DNA from: Gonocerus acuteangulatus
Taxonomy: Eukaryota > Arthropoda > Insecta > Hemiptera > Coreidae
Direction of reading: 5' to 3'
DNA: 64,000 nucleotides
Assembly: GCA_946811695.1 (NCBI GenBank)
Contig: OX328127.1
Span: 50,658,274 to 50,722,273, forward strand
Shown here: piece by piece, positions 22,182-35,919 of the stretch
Numbering within the stretch: position 1 is the first letter of the stretch
Layout: every line of letters begins with the position of its first letter
Program-made: the position numbers and the translations under genes
Notes under the pieces: generated by a model
The model's database searches: none
What the model saw: the letters and a program-made list of their open reading frames with translations, nothing else
Told to the model about the DNA's origin: nothing

Positions 22182-24490
22182 CCTTCCTTTCTTCTCATGA
22201 TCTTATTCAAATAACTTTTGATTTACCTATCCCTACTATCACAAACAAATTCTTTACGTTTCGTAACCTTAATTCTCTGTCCTTTGAACAATTAGAACCT
22301 GATTTAGAAAATTTTCCTTACGATTCCATTTATTCCTCTGACTCCATAACTCATGACATGGTTAACTCCTTAACTCATCACCTCCACTCCCTTTTAGATT
22401 CCCATGCTCCTCCTCAAACCCGCCGGTTCAACCGTCCTCCTGCTCTCTGGCTTACTCCCGAGCTCAAATCATTAATAAAAAGAAGAGAAGCAGCGTGAAG
22501 AAAATTTAGACGGACCCGCCTTCCTCAAGATTACTCCTCCTACAAATACTTGCGTAACTTCACCCAATCCTCCATCCGTCGAGCTAAGTCCCTCTACGTC
22601 CACCAATCCCTATCCAATGCTCCTGACTCTAAAACAAAATGGTCAATCCTTCGTAAACTTTCCCTTTGCAAAACTAACCGTCCTTGCTCTATCTCATTAT
22701 CCCCTGATGTTCTTAATGCTCACTTTGTATCTTCTCCCTCAGTCATATCCAGTCCTCCTATACCTTCCAAACTACCTTTTAATTCCAACAACTTCTACTT
22801 CTCCTGTTTTACCCCAGAAGATCTTCTAACCGCGGTCCTTCAATCACGAACCAATGACTACGGTCCAGACTCTGTTCCCGTTAAACTGATTAAGGCCTGC
22901 TTACCCGCAATCCTTCCTATCCTTCTCCACATATACGACTATTCCCTTCAAAACTCGACTTTTCCTTCTCAATGGAAAACAGCGTTGGTTCGCCCTCTTA
23001 ACAAAATATCAAACCCCTGCTCTCCGAAGGATTTCCGTCCTATCTCCCTTCTATCCAATCTTTCCAAACCTTTAGAGCCTTGAACAAAATAATCTCCTTA
23101 ACCCTCTCCAGTCTGGCTTCCGTCGATCATACTCCATCCAATCAGCGCTCATAAAAATCACCCATGACATTCAAACTGCCATAGATAACCAACAGCTCAC
23201 TATTCTAGTTCTCCTAGATTTTTCAAAAGCATTTGATACCGTAGACCATCAAATCCTCCTCACCAAACTCCAATCTCTTTCCTTTTCCAACAGTGCCATT
23301 AGCTGGTTCCAATCCTTTCTATCCAATCGATCCCAATACGTGGTCATCCCCGACAGCAATCCTTCTAGCCCTCTTCCTCTTTCCCGTGGTGTACCCCAGG
23401 GCTCCTCGTTATCCCCAACTCTATTTTCTGTTTACATCAATGATCTTCCTCTTTCCATAGTTCATTCCAAGTTCCATCTTTACGCTGACGATACCCAAAT
23501 CTACCTATCCTTTAAGCCCTCTTTGCTACGAGATGCTGTAGACAAGCTGCAAGTAGATCTTAATAACATCAATGCTTGGGCCGCAGCTAATAAGCTTTCC
23601 CTGAATCCAGACAAATCCAAAGCCATTGTTATAGGCTCCCAATCCCCCATAAGTTCTACTTCCCCTTTTCCAGCCCTTTACATTAACAGCATCCCTATAA
23701 AATATTGTAAATCAGTTAAAAACCTTGGGATCATATTTGATCAGAACCTTTCCTGGAAAAATCATATTTCCCAAATTTCCCGTCGGTCCATATTTATCCT
23801 GAGACAGCTCAACGTCTCCCGCCATCTCCTGCCAACAAAGACCCGTCAACTCCTCGTAACCTCCCTATTATTCCCCCAGTTTGACTATGGTTGCTTGGTG
23901 AACGGTGGACTTTCTGGCGATCTCGAGGCAAAACTCAAACACCTCATGAACTGTTTCATTCGTTTTATCCTCGGAATCCCCAGAGACTCCCACATATCAC
24001 ATTTCTACCGGGAGCTAAATTGACTATTCCCTCTTTATCGTCGTCAGTACTTCCTCGGCTCAGTCCTTTACCAAGTAATTCAATCCCGTAGACCTTCTTA
24101 TATTTTTCAACTTCTTAAATTTAAATCCTCGGTTCACTCCCATAACACCCGATCTCGTCCTTCCGATCTTTATATTTCTTCCCACCGAACAGCAATATTC
24201 GAAAAATCATTCGTCACCCGTGCCACTTCGCTATGGAATTCCTTGCCTTCGTTTGTCCGCCATTCTACCAACCTAGAAACCTTTAAATCCCGACTCTTCC
24301 ACCACCTTCTATCCCTCCAAGTTTTACCCAACACCTAGTCTATGTTAAAGCTGTACACTATATATTGATACTGATAGCATTTAAAAGTTTTTAACTTTTT
24401 ATACGTAAAATTCAAAATTATTTTGTAATTTCAAAATTATTCCTATGGGACTTCTGTCCCGGAATAAGAATAAAACTTTTTTTCATTTCA
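22182..24490 (+). mobile_element. Non-LTR retrotransposon, L2/CR1-like, 5'-truncated
   Basis: The protein remnant begins in the last part of an AP-type endonuclease (PFLSSHDLIQITFDLP) and continues through the linker to a reverse transcriptase. RT blocks include DFSKAFDTVDH, SRGVPQGSSLSPTLFSVYIN and LYADDTQIY (about 23477). The C-terminal end is of the type LWNSLP...TNLETFKSRL, common at the end of L2/CR1-group proteins. The frame is broken by a TGA at about 22496 and by a frameshift near 23078-23085, with another near 24020. The 3' end has AATAAGAATAAAAC and a (CATTT)-like tail instead of poly(A), which fits L2/CR1. It lies in intron 2, same strand as the host gene. Confidence 0.82.
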
Positions 24491-25169
24491 TTTTCAAATT
24501 CTTTTTGGGGTTATATTGATATATTCATCTCGTTTTTAGTGCTCGTTGTAAAGATATTCACTCTTTTGGTTTTGGAACCAATAGTAGGTTATTTAAGAAA
24601 TTTAAACCCCCAAAATATTATATTTATTTCTTCTTCAATGTCATCAGAAAGCCCTGGAAATAAAATTATCTTCGATTCATCATCTGAAAAAATAATCAAC
24701 GTATCCTAATTCCTAATCCAATCTAATATAATCCATATAATAGGCTGTTGTTTACAAGAGGAGTGGAATGGATATCAAAGTACTGCAGTATTAGTAGGTC
24801 TGAGCCAACCGAGATACGTCAGTTGTAGTGAAGTATATGACGTCAGAACGGAGCGATTACGTAGTAAGGCACTCCTAGGTTTAACAATATCCTTCTTCAT
24901 TTTTTTTCAGCCCCATGTCTTGTAATGTTCGATTGTAATTGTTAACGTAAAAAATAAACTATATGCATGCATACTATGTTATAGTCCGGCTACCATGTAA
25001 TGCTAATATCTCGCCCGATTAGCTTGAAAAAAGCTTAATACTTAGTACGCTTACGAAACTTCAAAAATAAAAAGTATTGGTGTTATGTTGAGGCATTATT
25101 TTAACCATAAGTCGCGCATGGTCCTGATTGGGCCACGCGTAGTAGTTAATTAACGCTATTTTGAAAAAA
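24491..25169. other. No gene recognised
   Basis: AT-rich intronic sequence with no coding, RNA or repeat signature that I can assign. Confidence 0.35.
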
Positions 25170-26231
25170 GTCCGTCACGCAGGACCTGCATAACTAAGCA
25201 CTTTCCTCAGAATTTGGGTAGTGTAGACTGCTTTCCAGAACAATTTGCTTATAATATCCTACATAAATAAAATAAAAACATGAATAGTTCTCTTTTAAAT
25301 TTGTAATGAGCAACTGATCAATTATTAATTTGCTTCCAGAGTATGTTTACACATGGTACCTATTACACTACGTAATTAATACAAAAAACCTCATATTATC
25401 GTATTTTGATCTAACGCAGGAATAGGATACAGCCACTCTAGTGGTAGAAAGCGCTCCTTGCGGCGGCTTTGTGAACCTACGTCTGGCGGGCTTTTCTATT
25501 GAAATATATTACAAATTAAACCCCCGCTTTCCGATTGACCGATTCAGCTCATTTTTACAAAACTTCTTTCTCATGAGTTACCCATGACGTATACAGCGTT
25601 TCGTTACAATACAGCAGAAATAACGACCGGTATGAGTATATTAGGAATTTGGGTCCGGAGTAAACCCCCCCTTCTAATGAACCGATTTAGTTTATTTTTA
25701 CAACACATATTTACCTGTAGATTACCACTACGAATACCGAGTTTCGTCGAAATATACCAAAAATCACGGCTGGTAGTGGCGAATTGGTATTGTGGGTCCG
25801 GAGTAAACCCCCCCCCCCCTCCTAATGAGCCGATTTAGTTTATTTTTACAACACATATTTACCTGTGGATTACCACAACGAATACGGAGTTTCGTCGAAA
25901 TATACCAAAAATCACGGCTGGTAGTGGCGAATTGGTATTGTGGGCCCGGAGTAAACCCCCCCCCCCCCCCTTCTAATGAACCGATTTAGTTCATTTTTAT
26001 ATCTCACTTTTGTCTCTATATTACCACTACGAATACCAAGTTTCGTTGAAATATAACAAACGTTACTGCTGACATAGTCAAATTAGTGTTTTGGGTTCGG
26101 GGTAACCCCCCCCCCCTTCCGGTGGACCGACTTTGGTGGTTAACGAACTCGTTCAATCGTTTGCTAATTGAATGCTATATACCAAGTTTCGTGACGAAAA
26201 AACAAAAACTCTGGCCGCTACCGTGTTTAAA

Positions 26232-26305
<74 letters not shown>

Positions 26306-26427
26306 TTTAACGGGGGTCATTTTCGGTGTCTACTAGGTAGGATCGATAAAGATTAGAAGAAATTTTTCAAAAATTCCGTCATGAGTCCAACCACAATAGC
26401 TACTTTCCTTCGGAGGAAAGTGCTAAA
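25170..26427 (+). mobile_element. Helentron/INE-like element, family H2 (copy a)
   Basis: The 5' end is GTCCGTCACGCAGGACCTGC followed by TAAGCACTTTCCTC. The 3' end is the hairpin CTTTCCTTCGGAGGAAAG with GTGCTAAAA. GCACTTTCCTC and GAGGAAAGTGC form subterminal inverted repeats. Internally it has three to four tandem units of about 150-180 bp (each with a C-tract, CGATTTAGTT, and ATACGGAGTTTCGTCGAAAT) at about 25640-26100. A (TA)n of about 70 bp follows at 26235-26302. The element is non-coding. The layout matches family H1 and, by architecture, known INE-1/Helentron derivatives. Confidence 0.6.
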
Positions 26428-27723
26428 AAATTATTTTCTTTGTGACCAGACTTGTTTCATTCTTCCTGAATGAGCTACTTTTCCGTTATCAGGCCAAGGT
26501 TCTCCTCTTTTTATTAATATCCCTTCGAATGAATTTCTAATCAAAATGTTTTTGTTTTTTACTTTCTTCTTTAAAATCTTTTACTGCGGCAATCCATTTA
26601 TTTATTTTTACTTTGGCCGTACTTTGTTTTTCATAAAATGTTACGTTTTGCCTTGGACAAACAAACGCAGAAGTAATAAAAAGTCAACAAGGTTTTTCTG
26701 ATATGAATAAATAGTATTATTTTCAATCTACCCTAGCTCAGAAAATTCAAATCTTACCGAAACTCTGTAACATTTATCACATTCCGCAAGTCGGATTCAC
26801 AACCTCTAGGGTCCAAAATTAGTATGGTTGCGAGGTTACAATAACATTTTTAAAGGATATAATATACATTGACATAATGCAATAGCCCAGCTACCGGTTT
26901 GGGTGACTAAACAGGGTATAGATAGTTGGTGAATCCAACTAAAAGTCAAACTAAAAATCCAAGGTAAAACCAAGTCAATCTAACCGGTGATTTAACCAAG
27001 TCAATTTAAAGTCAATTTATCCTCTGCTCCGAAGTGTAACGCCTCTTTCCCAACCAGCACTTCACTCAGGGAAATTAGTCTGTAAAATTTTTACAGCTTT
27101 TATAACCGTTATTACCGAGGTGTGCCAAAATTTTACGATACTTTCATAGTCACGATCTTTCATAAGTCGCTGATTTATCGCAGATAGTGAATCATGTGGT
27201 CGAAGCTATTTCCTCGCAATAAATCAATGGAGCAGACTTCGTGAGAGAAAGGCCACATCGGCAGATATAGCCAGGAGTAAGTACTGTAATTGTTTCAGAC
27301 TTCTAGAAAGCTTGAGTACGTGCCTATCTCGGGTCCTAGCAACTTGCGATAAAACCTGTTCAATCTTTGATCATAAAGGAGATAGAAATTAAATGAATCT
27401 GATTCAAGCAAAAGATCAGCTATTGGACTCTATCTACTTACACAGTAAGTGAGTCCTTGATTGGCGGTGATAGTGGACAAGTTTGAATGCAAAATTTTGC
27501 GGTCTATCGAGCTTCACATTAACTGCCAAATGACAGAAACAACTCTAAGTAAAATAATAAGAATTGAATTATGAAATGTTATGTGATATGGATAGCTTTA
27601 TGTTTTAATCTTTTTCTTCAAGGCTTTTCATTATTTTTTTCATTCCTTTGACCTCAATCCCTTAGGATCCTTGGAAATTTTCCATGGAAGGTTAAATACA
27701 ATTATAAGATATTAAAATTATAA
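26428..27723. other. No gene recognised
   Basis: Intron 2 sequence. A short self-similar phrase (AAGTCAA / TCAATTTAAAGTCAATTTATC) lies at about 26940-27020. Nothing else could be assigned. Confidence 0.35.
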
Positions 27724-28050
27724 TTAACATGTTAACATTAACGGGTCTTTGTGACCCTTGGTCTTCCGGTCTATGCCCTTCCATCCGTCACGGTCCATGG
27801 CAGCGTTCCTCCAATTTTTGACGCCCAGCTTATCAGCATCCTTTGCTACTTCGTCTTTACAACGGCTTCTTGGCCTACCTCTTTTTCTATTTTTTCCTAG
27901 GATTGCCATGCCCAGCATCTTCTTCTGCAACCTCTCTTCCTTCATTCTCACAATGTGACCCATCCGTGGTTTTTCAGTATGACTGCGATTTCAGCGTTAC
28001 TGCTTTGTATTCTATTTTCCATCAATCTTTACTGCACCGAATATTCTTCT
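27724..28050 (-). pseudogene. LINE 3' end, RTE-like reverse-transcriptase C-terminus
   Basis: The minus strand encodes MGHIVRMKEERLQKKMLGMA, then RGRPRSRCKDEVAKDADKLG and VKNWRNAAMDRDGWK. This is the well-known C-terminal motif (GHV-x-RM...GRP-x-x-R...LGV-x-x-W-x-x-A-x-DR) of RTE-type and some other LINE proteins. A frame-shifted upstream piece (about 27965-28050) fits the preceding segment (RRIFG). It is a 5'-truncated fragment without RT core motifs. Confidence 0.7.
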
Positions 28051-28278
28051 AATAAATGCTAAAATAAATTAAAATTATAACGTATTAATAACTCATAATC
28101 ATAATTATTATATAAAATAGTTTTAAAAATAATAAAAAATAAAATTTATAATTTTGAGTACATTTTTCTTGTTCTTAAAGTTTTGTAAGGTCTTCCTAGA
28201 TTTCCTTCCATTGAAGAGCCAATTCCCATTGATTTGCGCTGGGAAGACTAGTCCCTGCATGACATTAGAAGATGTTAA

Positions 28279-28703
28279 GTAAAGATGGAATGGTTGGGAT
28301 TCGGCTAAAGAAACCTCAATAAGATTTTTGTTAAAAAATCTATATTTAAGACGTTTTGGCTAATCATTGGTAGCCTTCGTCAGCAATGGAAATGCCGGGA
28401 GGCAGAGGAAGACCAAAGTTGACAGTTAAGTAACCATTGTGGATGTGTCTAAGAAAAAAGGAATCTACTAGGGTATATTGGCACGCAACCAATTTCCCCC
28501 CAACCTCATAAAATCCAGTTCATATACCCTAGTAGATTCCTTTTTTCTTAGACACTTCCACAATGGTTACTTACTCTTCCTCCCGGCATTTCCATTGCTG
28601 ACGAAGGCTACCAATGAGTAGCCGAAACGTCCTAAATATAGATTTTTTAACAAAAATCTTATTGAGGTTTCTTTAGCCGAATCCCAACCATTCCATCTTT
28701 ACT
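28279..28703. mobile_element. Miniature Penelope-like palindrome
   Basis: Two inverted arms (28279-28478 and 28525-28703, nearly identical) enclose only 46 bp. That core encodes the phrase ILARNQFPPNL seen in the PLE protein at 40259-41395, which proves origin by internal deletion of a Penelope element. Each arm contains the hammerhead-like core: minus 28353-28383 (GAAAC box decayed to AAAAC) and plus 28598-28628 (CTGACGA, stem, GAAAC). The outer ends are AGTAAAGATGGAATGG and its complement. The element lies in intron 2 of the EFCAB10-like gene. Confidence 0.8.
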
Positions 28704-29592
28704 TATCACCTCGACGGCTAACTATCTAATCTTCATGATTAGAAGATGTCACACTGTCAATTGCTCTTCGACGTCGCACCTGCATGAGAGTAGATGAAAG
28801 TTGAGGAAATGAGAGATGTTTAATGAAGAGCTTGCTAGAAAGAGTGCCCATGATCTGCCGGCTGTGGGAGATTTTATATCCAGGAAACTTTTATGCGCTG
28901 ATCTCAAAAATCGCATCTCTTACTAGTAAGTTTGGGACGTTCGTAAATAGCAGCCAGAAATGCCTCGATTATTTTTAATTACGGGAGAATGACTGAACAC
29001 CCCAAGCACGAATTTTCCGACCAACTTTTTCAAAGCACTTCTTCGACCTTGACCCTTGAAAAATCTCTTGCAGTATTTTTTTCTTTTCTTTAAGCTATGC
29101 ACAAATTTCAAAACGGGTACGCAGCCAATCCCCGGAATTAAAGATAATCGAGGCTATTTCGACAGCCTCGACAACGGCACAAGGTAGGGTTTAAGTCAGC
29201 AAGAGAAGCAGAGATTGTTATTGACTCGAAAGGTTTCCTAGAATATCTGAGCCGGGTGTTTGGTCGTGACCATTTTTCTCTGCCAGCTCATATAACTATT
29301 TGGAGGCAGCGCCCAATTTGTATCCGGCACAAAATAACTTCTTCTTGAAGAACGTTCTTCAAAATTTTGGCATCCTTTTGATGTGGATTCGTTCTCCTCA
29401 CTATGTAAGTTTTAGTTTCCATTTTCGAGTGCGCCTTATTCCGTCGAGTTCTTTAGTTGCGAGCCACTACAATAAATATACATATCAGTCAACTTTTTAT
29501 ATGCTGGCATTTGCTAGACATGGGCTGCAGAATCATCGAGACAAATTCAAGCATGCCATGTATGATAGAAGATCGTTTTGGCTCTGTTACAG
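28704..29592. other. Intron 2 remainder, no feature recognised
   Basis: The open frames here are short and the sequence has no recognised motif up to the acceptor at 29591-29592. A pyrimidine-containing GCTCTGTTACAG acceptor precedes the next exon. Confidence 0.4.
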
Positions 29593-29689
29593 GTATGTCT
29601 ACACTGGGTTTGAGAGACAAGGAATTCGACAAACAACCAGTCCTACTCCTAGACGGGACGATCTCAAAAGAAACATTCATCAAGAACGC
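29593..29689 (+). CDS. EFCAB10: EFCAB10-like gene, exon C
   Basis: The exon lies between CTGTTACAG| and |GTAAGT. The first two bases complete the Gly codon split at 21011, giving QYCVGMSTLGL. This aligns with the QY...L-x-x-LG motif that follows the EF-hand-like loop in EFCAB10-type proteins. The rest, RDKEFDKQPVLLLDGTISKE then TFIKN, has the D-x-I-x-x-x-TF pattern expected for the next helix. The exon is 97 nt, leaves two bases of an Ala codon, and matches the phase of the exon at 35920. Confidence 0.75.
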
Positions 29690-30094
29690 GTAAGTTAAAA
29701 TAGAATTTACACAAATTTTTGATCCTTCTTTGTGTATGGCATCCAATCCTAGGATACTTTTCTTTATCAAAAGAATGATATGAATATCATTAAAACTAGC
29801 TTCTAAGAATAAAAATTCGTAAATTAAGCACATTCCTCAGAAAGACTTGCACTACAATAAATATTAATAGTTTCCTCATTTTAGCGCGCTTCATTCCCGA
29901 AGCTGTATACAGATATATACTTTGTATGAATTACGGAGTTACCAGTAAAAATTACGAGCTATTAATTTGAGTGATTTTGGCTATTTTCATAAGGCATATT
30001 TATATTTGAGTAATATATAACCAGTTTTCTTGCAATATAACAACAATTGCGACCTAGGACCTTGGAGGACCGTATTAATAATTAAAAAACAGAA

Positions 30095-30133
<39 letters not shown>

Positions 30134-31443
30134 TGTATACATATTAATAATAGATTTGAATTTTTAAAAAATCTTCTATTAACAAACCTGGAATAGCTGC
30201 ATTCCTTCCGAAAAAGCTAATACCTAGTCATATATTCCATATTTTTTTTTTTAATTAAGAGAAGTGTTGTAAAATCATAGATTTTGCGAAAAATATAGCA
30301 GCTGATTGGCAAAAATACCATTTCTGAACCTCATGAAAATCTAATTGTGGCCTTGAGCTCGAATTAAATAAAAAATTCCATTAATTATCGCGTCAAATCA
30401 CTTAATTATCGTAACACTATAATCCCTTACCCATTACCATCTAAAGACAACAAGTCTTCTCCAAGTTTGAGCCTTGAAATTCTGAATATAAAATATTTAT
30501 GAAGAATTAATTTGGGTTCATTAATTCGTTCTGCTTTCCTGTTAACACGATTTCAAAAACTTGAATATATTATTCTCTTCAAAACCAATTACGCTATCTT
30601 AATAATAGTCCAAGATGAATATTAATTATCAACAATATTGTTCTTTTAAAACTAGAAATTATTGTATTTACTATTCCGATTACTTAGAGCCACAAAAAAA
30701 TAAAAATAAATAAAATACAATTTCAAAATTTTTAACATCCTCTTTATATATAAAATATATTTATGCTTATTACAGTAATGTTTTGTTTAACGACCACAGT
30801 AGTCAATGCACCCCACAGAAAAACAAAATTACAGTTATGTTTTAAGTCAAACCAGTGAATCTTCAGAACCCAAAACTTATTCAATATCCAACGTTTTCAT
30901 GGGGAATAGATAGGATATTCGTGTCTATGCACAATAAAACCCTCGTTAAAAATGTTATGTACTTATATCCATTTATATAAATTTCTTTGTTTTCTTCCGA
31001 CGAGCCTCGGCGTATAATCGTATATCCCGAGCACCAAAGAGAAAGAAATTACAAATATAAGTAAAATCGGTACTTGTGCATTGATGGTTTAGTACATATT
31101 TTTAGTACTTATCTTTTAGTAGAAACCTCACTATGTACCGTGCCCAACTTAAATAGGAAATGTGTTGTGAAAACGAGCAAAGGCGGTCGGTGCATTAGAA
31201 GTTTGAGTTTCCTGGAATACACTCCAAAACTAAAATCTAAATTTCACAATTTCGGGGGGAGGGGACTGGTAGTGTCGGGGGATTTGGGGGGTATGGAAAA
31301 AAATCTGAACTAACTGCAGCCCCCTCAGCCCCCCCCATATACACCCATGATAATTGACAACTATAATCCATAACGTTTTACAGCTTGCATATAAAGCCGA
31401 AATGTTGGCAATAATAAAACTAATGTTAGTTATAAAATGTAGT
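29690..31443. other. Intron 3 start, mostly unrecognised
   Basis: It contains a (TA)n at about 30100-30128 and a short member of the G-tract repeat family at about 31240-31350 (GGGGGATTTGGGGGGTATGG ... CCCCCCATATACACCCATG). There is no gene or RNA. Confidence 0.4.
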
Positions 31444-31983
31444 TTTTAGCACTTTCCTCCGAAGGAAAGTAGCTATTGAGTTTGCACTCATGAGGGAAGT
31501 GTGAAAATGAACTAAATCGGTCTATCTGAAGGAGGGGGGGGGGTTACTTTGTAGTATGTTTGAATTGAATTCTCCCGCCAAACGTTGGTTCGCGAAACTC
31601 CCAGTAGGAGTGACACTGTTTTGATATGACTCTGTGGGCCGTAAAGTTCTGATATCTGCCGCTAAGGGAGCACTGTGTCCTGTTTCTGCGTTATTACTGT
31701 ATCCCGTTTCTTTTATTATTCATCAAGATCAATAGTCGAAAATGTAAAACTTTGTGTATTTATTACGTAGTGTAGTATCACGCATACACAAAACTCTGGA
31801 AGGAAATTAATTACAAAAGTAATAATTGAAACAGGTGCTCATAACAAATTCAAAAGAGCAAAACTATTTGTGTTTTTATTTTATTTATCGATATAGGTTA
31901 TTTTAAGCAAATTATTCAGGAATGCACTCGACACTACCCAATTCTGAGGAAAGTGCTTAGTTATGCAGCTCCTGCGTGACGGA
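31444..31983 (-). mobile_element. Helentron/INE-like element, family H2 (copy b, internally deleted)
   Basis: Reading the minus strand, it begins GTCC then GTCACGCAGGAGCTGC at 31983 and ends with the hairpin CTTTCCTTCGGAGGAAAG at about 31466. The central TA tract and the tandem inner units are missing. Both ends are well kept. Confidence 0.6.
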
Positions 31984-34900
31984 CGTTTATTCATTCACGT
32001 GACGGAACCCCGGTGATCTATATCTTCTTAATCTCAACGGTCTACAATCTTCTTAAAATTCAAAAGTTTGTTGAAAAGTAATATGTCTATTTAACAGTAC
32101 AATAATATATGGGATAATGTTTCTTTTTCATAGGAAATTTCAATGTATTATCATCTTTCCAATAATTTAAAATGTGATTACAATAACTTATGATTGCTGA
32201 AATCCAGCAGAACAGGAGTAAGAATGAATTTATATTGAATACTAATCCTTAATAATTTATTGTGGCTAGTCGGTAGCGGGGGTGTTTTTATGAGCCTAAT
32301 AAACTCTGTTTATTACGACAGCTGTTTGCGAGGCTCACTGGATGGAGGTGTACAAATTTTTAATAGGAATTCAATTAAGTTAGAAAGCTGAGAAATTTCT
32401 AACAAGTTCTAAGTTATTAACAATTAATTAATTAATTAAATTTAAGCTAAATTGATCGGGAAAATAAATTATTAGATTTAATAGATGATAAAAATCAGGA
32501 TAAATTCATAGAATTATATGAAGTATGTAATTCGTATGTATGCTATTTATGAGCCAAGTTGGAAGCTATTCACTGAGAATAGCCCTAATTGCTGGAACTG
32601 CGTCATCGTAGAGCATGTCTTAGTTTGATTATTACATCTGGTATGATTTGGATTGGAATGAAACCAACACCACGGATTTTGAAACACCGGATTCTCCGAC
32701 TGAGGCGGATCCTTTGAAATTTACCCTTGACACTTTTTGTTGGAACTTCATAAAGCTTTCGAATAATTCTCTTTCACTTGCCATGATTTGCTAATGTGAT
32801 GGGTATTTAAGAATAATATGGAAAGTACTGAACTGCGCATTATTGTTGATCAGGGCACGCTGGGTAATTGGATACGAGCCCATGGTCTCAGGGGGGCCCG
32901 GCGTCATATTTTTACTCACATTATTATTTGAAATAACTAAATTATAAGCCTTAGTATAGTTCCCATAATTATTATTGAGAAGAATCAATGGATAATTTTC
33001 TAAATTGTCTATTTCTAATAAATAAACTAGCATTGAAATATTGTCAGTCCAATCATTTTTGGCCCCAGGAAGTGCCAATAAACCCTAGCCAATATCTAAA
33101 TTTTCCACTCCTTGTAACTACAAATTTATTGAATTTTGTTTGTAGCATTAATGGAGGGGAGAGGCCTATAATTCACCTAGGAGGCCCAGTTGTTTAAAAC
33201 ATTTTCTTGTAATACTTACTTTATTCCAAACGTATCCAAAATGTATACATACTATACTTTATGTGGAATTTGAGGAAATATATTCAACGTAATCCGTCTT
33301 TTTTGGAGTACTCGAAAAAGAAATTAGTTTTTTCCATTTAATTTAAATTTCTACTGGTTTTAATCAGCGTCAATCATTTTATCAAAAGAAGTTTAACTTC
33401 GCAAAAGTTTGGGCATTTTTTAGATTATTTTGAATATCTCGAACAGGCTTCAGAAAGTGTGCTAAGTGCAAGCTAACCATTGCATTAAAAAACATGAGCC
33501 TAATAAATTCTTTTCGAAGCAGATTTTTGCAAGAAATTCGATAGAGCTATCTCAGCATTGATGTTTCAAAAGTTTTAGTTTTTTCGCATTTTTCCCGAAA
33601 TAATATGAGATTCTATTCTAAGCTTTCCATATCAGGGATATGTTTAAAATTGAAAGATAAAGGATGAGGCAGTTCCTGCAAATTGCATATTTTTTTTACT
33701 TGCACGTGACAAATGTACCTTTCACAACAAATACTTTACATATCTAATTATGGCATTGGGCGCCTTGCGCCAAGGAATTAACTTTGAGAAATGTTTTCTT
33801 CTTGCTGTGTGGAGGGTATCGTGCAAAACTCTTGAACATATAATGAAATACTTTTCATGAGGCAATGGGCTGCGACTGAATGAGGTTCCTAGAAAAAATA
33901 TTGAGTCAACCAAAAACCATTTAATTTATCTGCAGAATGAAATCCTTTCCCCTAAGCTGTGTATAATCTCCGGCCGAATCTCGAAATTATATACCATTAT
34001 ACCGTATTAAAGGAATACTCGGCTATGTTTGTCTTAGCTATCAATGGCGCAGCCCCACAGGTTGCTCACCAAAGGACAGAAGGCAGTAATTTTGTTAATG
34101 GCACACGAGCGGGGATCTTCCTGCAACCGGAGATCTTCGAAATGACACTATAATGGGCCTAAAGATTTTCCACATTTTACTGGCTGCTCTCAATTATAAG
34201 TGTTTTTGAGGACTTGCGGCTCTAATGTTCCTTTCATGTTCTTTAAAAGAGGGACTGGACATGACTGTGATTGCCTCAAGTGTTTGAAGATAGTTCAGTG
34301 AATCTGGAGTTACACAAAAAATTGCATATAACTCCTCTTTATTAGAAGAGAACATAAAAACGTGCTTGTAAATTTATTTTAAAATTGTACTGCCACACAT
34401 ATTTAAAGGACTTAAATTCTATGCAGTAGCCATTGCCGAATCTCTCGGCTACAGCATAAGCTTCGCGTACTGTCAGGCCTGATAACGAATTCTCGCTGCG
34501 CAATGAAGATTTCATATTTTGTTTTCCCGGAAGCGACATTTTGACCATCATTGGAGCCACCCAGCCTATAATGAGTTCTAACCAAGAGAAAAATTAGACG
34601 GCCGGAAAATAATTCTGGTCATACTATCTCCATACACGCTGCTCGGCATTCTTGGAAATTTGGACAACCAACCTGGCTCTCTTACTATAAAATCTGCAGA
34701 AATGTTGAATGAGCTAGCTCTTCACCAATATGCTGCATGTTTTACTGAAACTTTCTCCAATTTTAAATAAGTTGAACCTCTGAGCCCAAGCTGGTAGAAT
34801 ATAAGGCGAGGAAGCAGACATATAACGCCGGTAGAACAATGATACAATACCCTATTGTTGGCTTGCTTCGTCCTCCGTCCCACCACACATGGACCGCTAG

Positions 34901-35919
34901 TCGCTCGAGACATAGGCTCTTATAATGAGGCCCCCTTATGTAGTACAGGACTTCAGAGGTATTATTGGAAATAACGATACATAGCTACAGTTTGATGCAT
35001 GGGTGCTATTTGGAAAGCTGGACAACGAGCAAAGCAACTTCTAAATCATAGCTACATCACAACATGTATCGCCGTGAAATTAGCATGGAAGAGACTTATG
35101 GGCTAAAATAAAGTCCAAAATGTCGCAAAGCACATTCTTGGCAAGAGTTTATTTCATGTCAAAAAAATAGCTCTCTATAGGCTGATCACAAACATGTTAT
35201 TATTGTATGGAAGTTGGGCGTTGGGCGATGAGATGAATAGTGAAAGATTCAATCAAGTAAATAAAAGATTAAACCAAAGACTCAAATTAAATGTAAAAAT
35301 AGAGGACCAGATGGCGATAAAATAGGTTACTCACCAAATCATCCGAAGGCAACGGTGACTCAGGGCCAAGAAATCATGTGCAGCTCTTGCAACAGAAAAG
35401 GCTGATCCTCGGGATGCAGCGTCGTTTGGGAAGTCAAATAGGAAATTTTAGAGAAGATGGTATAGGTACTCTTGAAAAGAGAGATAAAAAAAACAGCTGT
35501 TTTAGCGACTGCAGGGAGAAACTGCTTGTCAGACGACTCGTCCTCCCGGAAGCTCAGATGCTTGTGAGCAGTGGAGGGGGGGGGGTTTGCTCCATCGGGG
35601 TCCTTACTATGATCTAGCCGAACTCTTATAACGCTAATACACATACTAATTGAAATAAATGGAATCTCATATTAAAATCTAATATTACAATACACTGAGT
35701 CTTGTATAATTCCGGACTCTTTTGGAAGCCGTAACTAAGATATTCGTTGAAGTTTGGGTGGAAACAATTTCATTGTGTTGGAACCTGGACGTTTTAGATT
35801 CTTGTTAAAAATTACGTACTGACTTATCTTATATTTTACATTCGATTTTAATTGAATTACCTATACTATTTGATCAAGTAGAAACAATTGTATTATGGTA
35901 ATTATTAATGTTTTTACAG
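31984..35919. other. Intron 3, no gene recognised
   Basis: There are no convincing coding exons. Apparent open frames at 32791-33078, 33722-33913 and 34342-34560 lack motifs and splice support. A weak relative of the H1 5' end is at about 32580-32660 (TGCTGGAACTGCGTCATCGT). A polypyrimidine-ACAG acceptor (TTTTTACAG) closes the region. Confidence 0.4.

Noticed and set aside
25640..26100. CRISPR-like or satellite array (regular units of about 150-180 bp)
   Set aside because: The units are imperfect tandem parts of the H2 mobile element, recur inside other H2 copies, and have no spacers.
29300..29592. Longer coding exon upstream of the exon at 29593
   Set aside because: The open frame differs from the EFCAB10-like frame, and the clear TTACAG acceptor with correct phase lies at 29591-29592.
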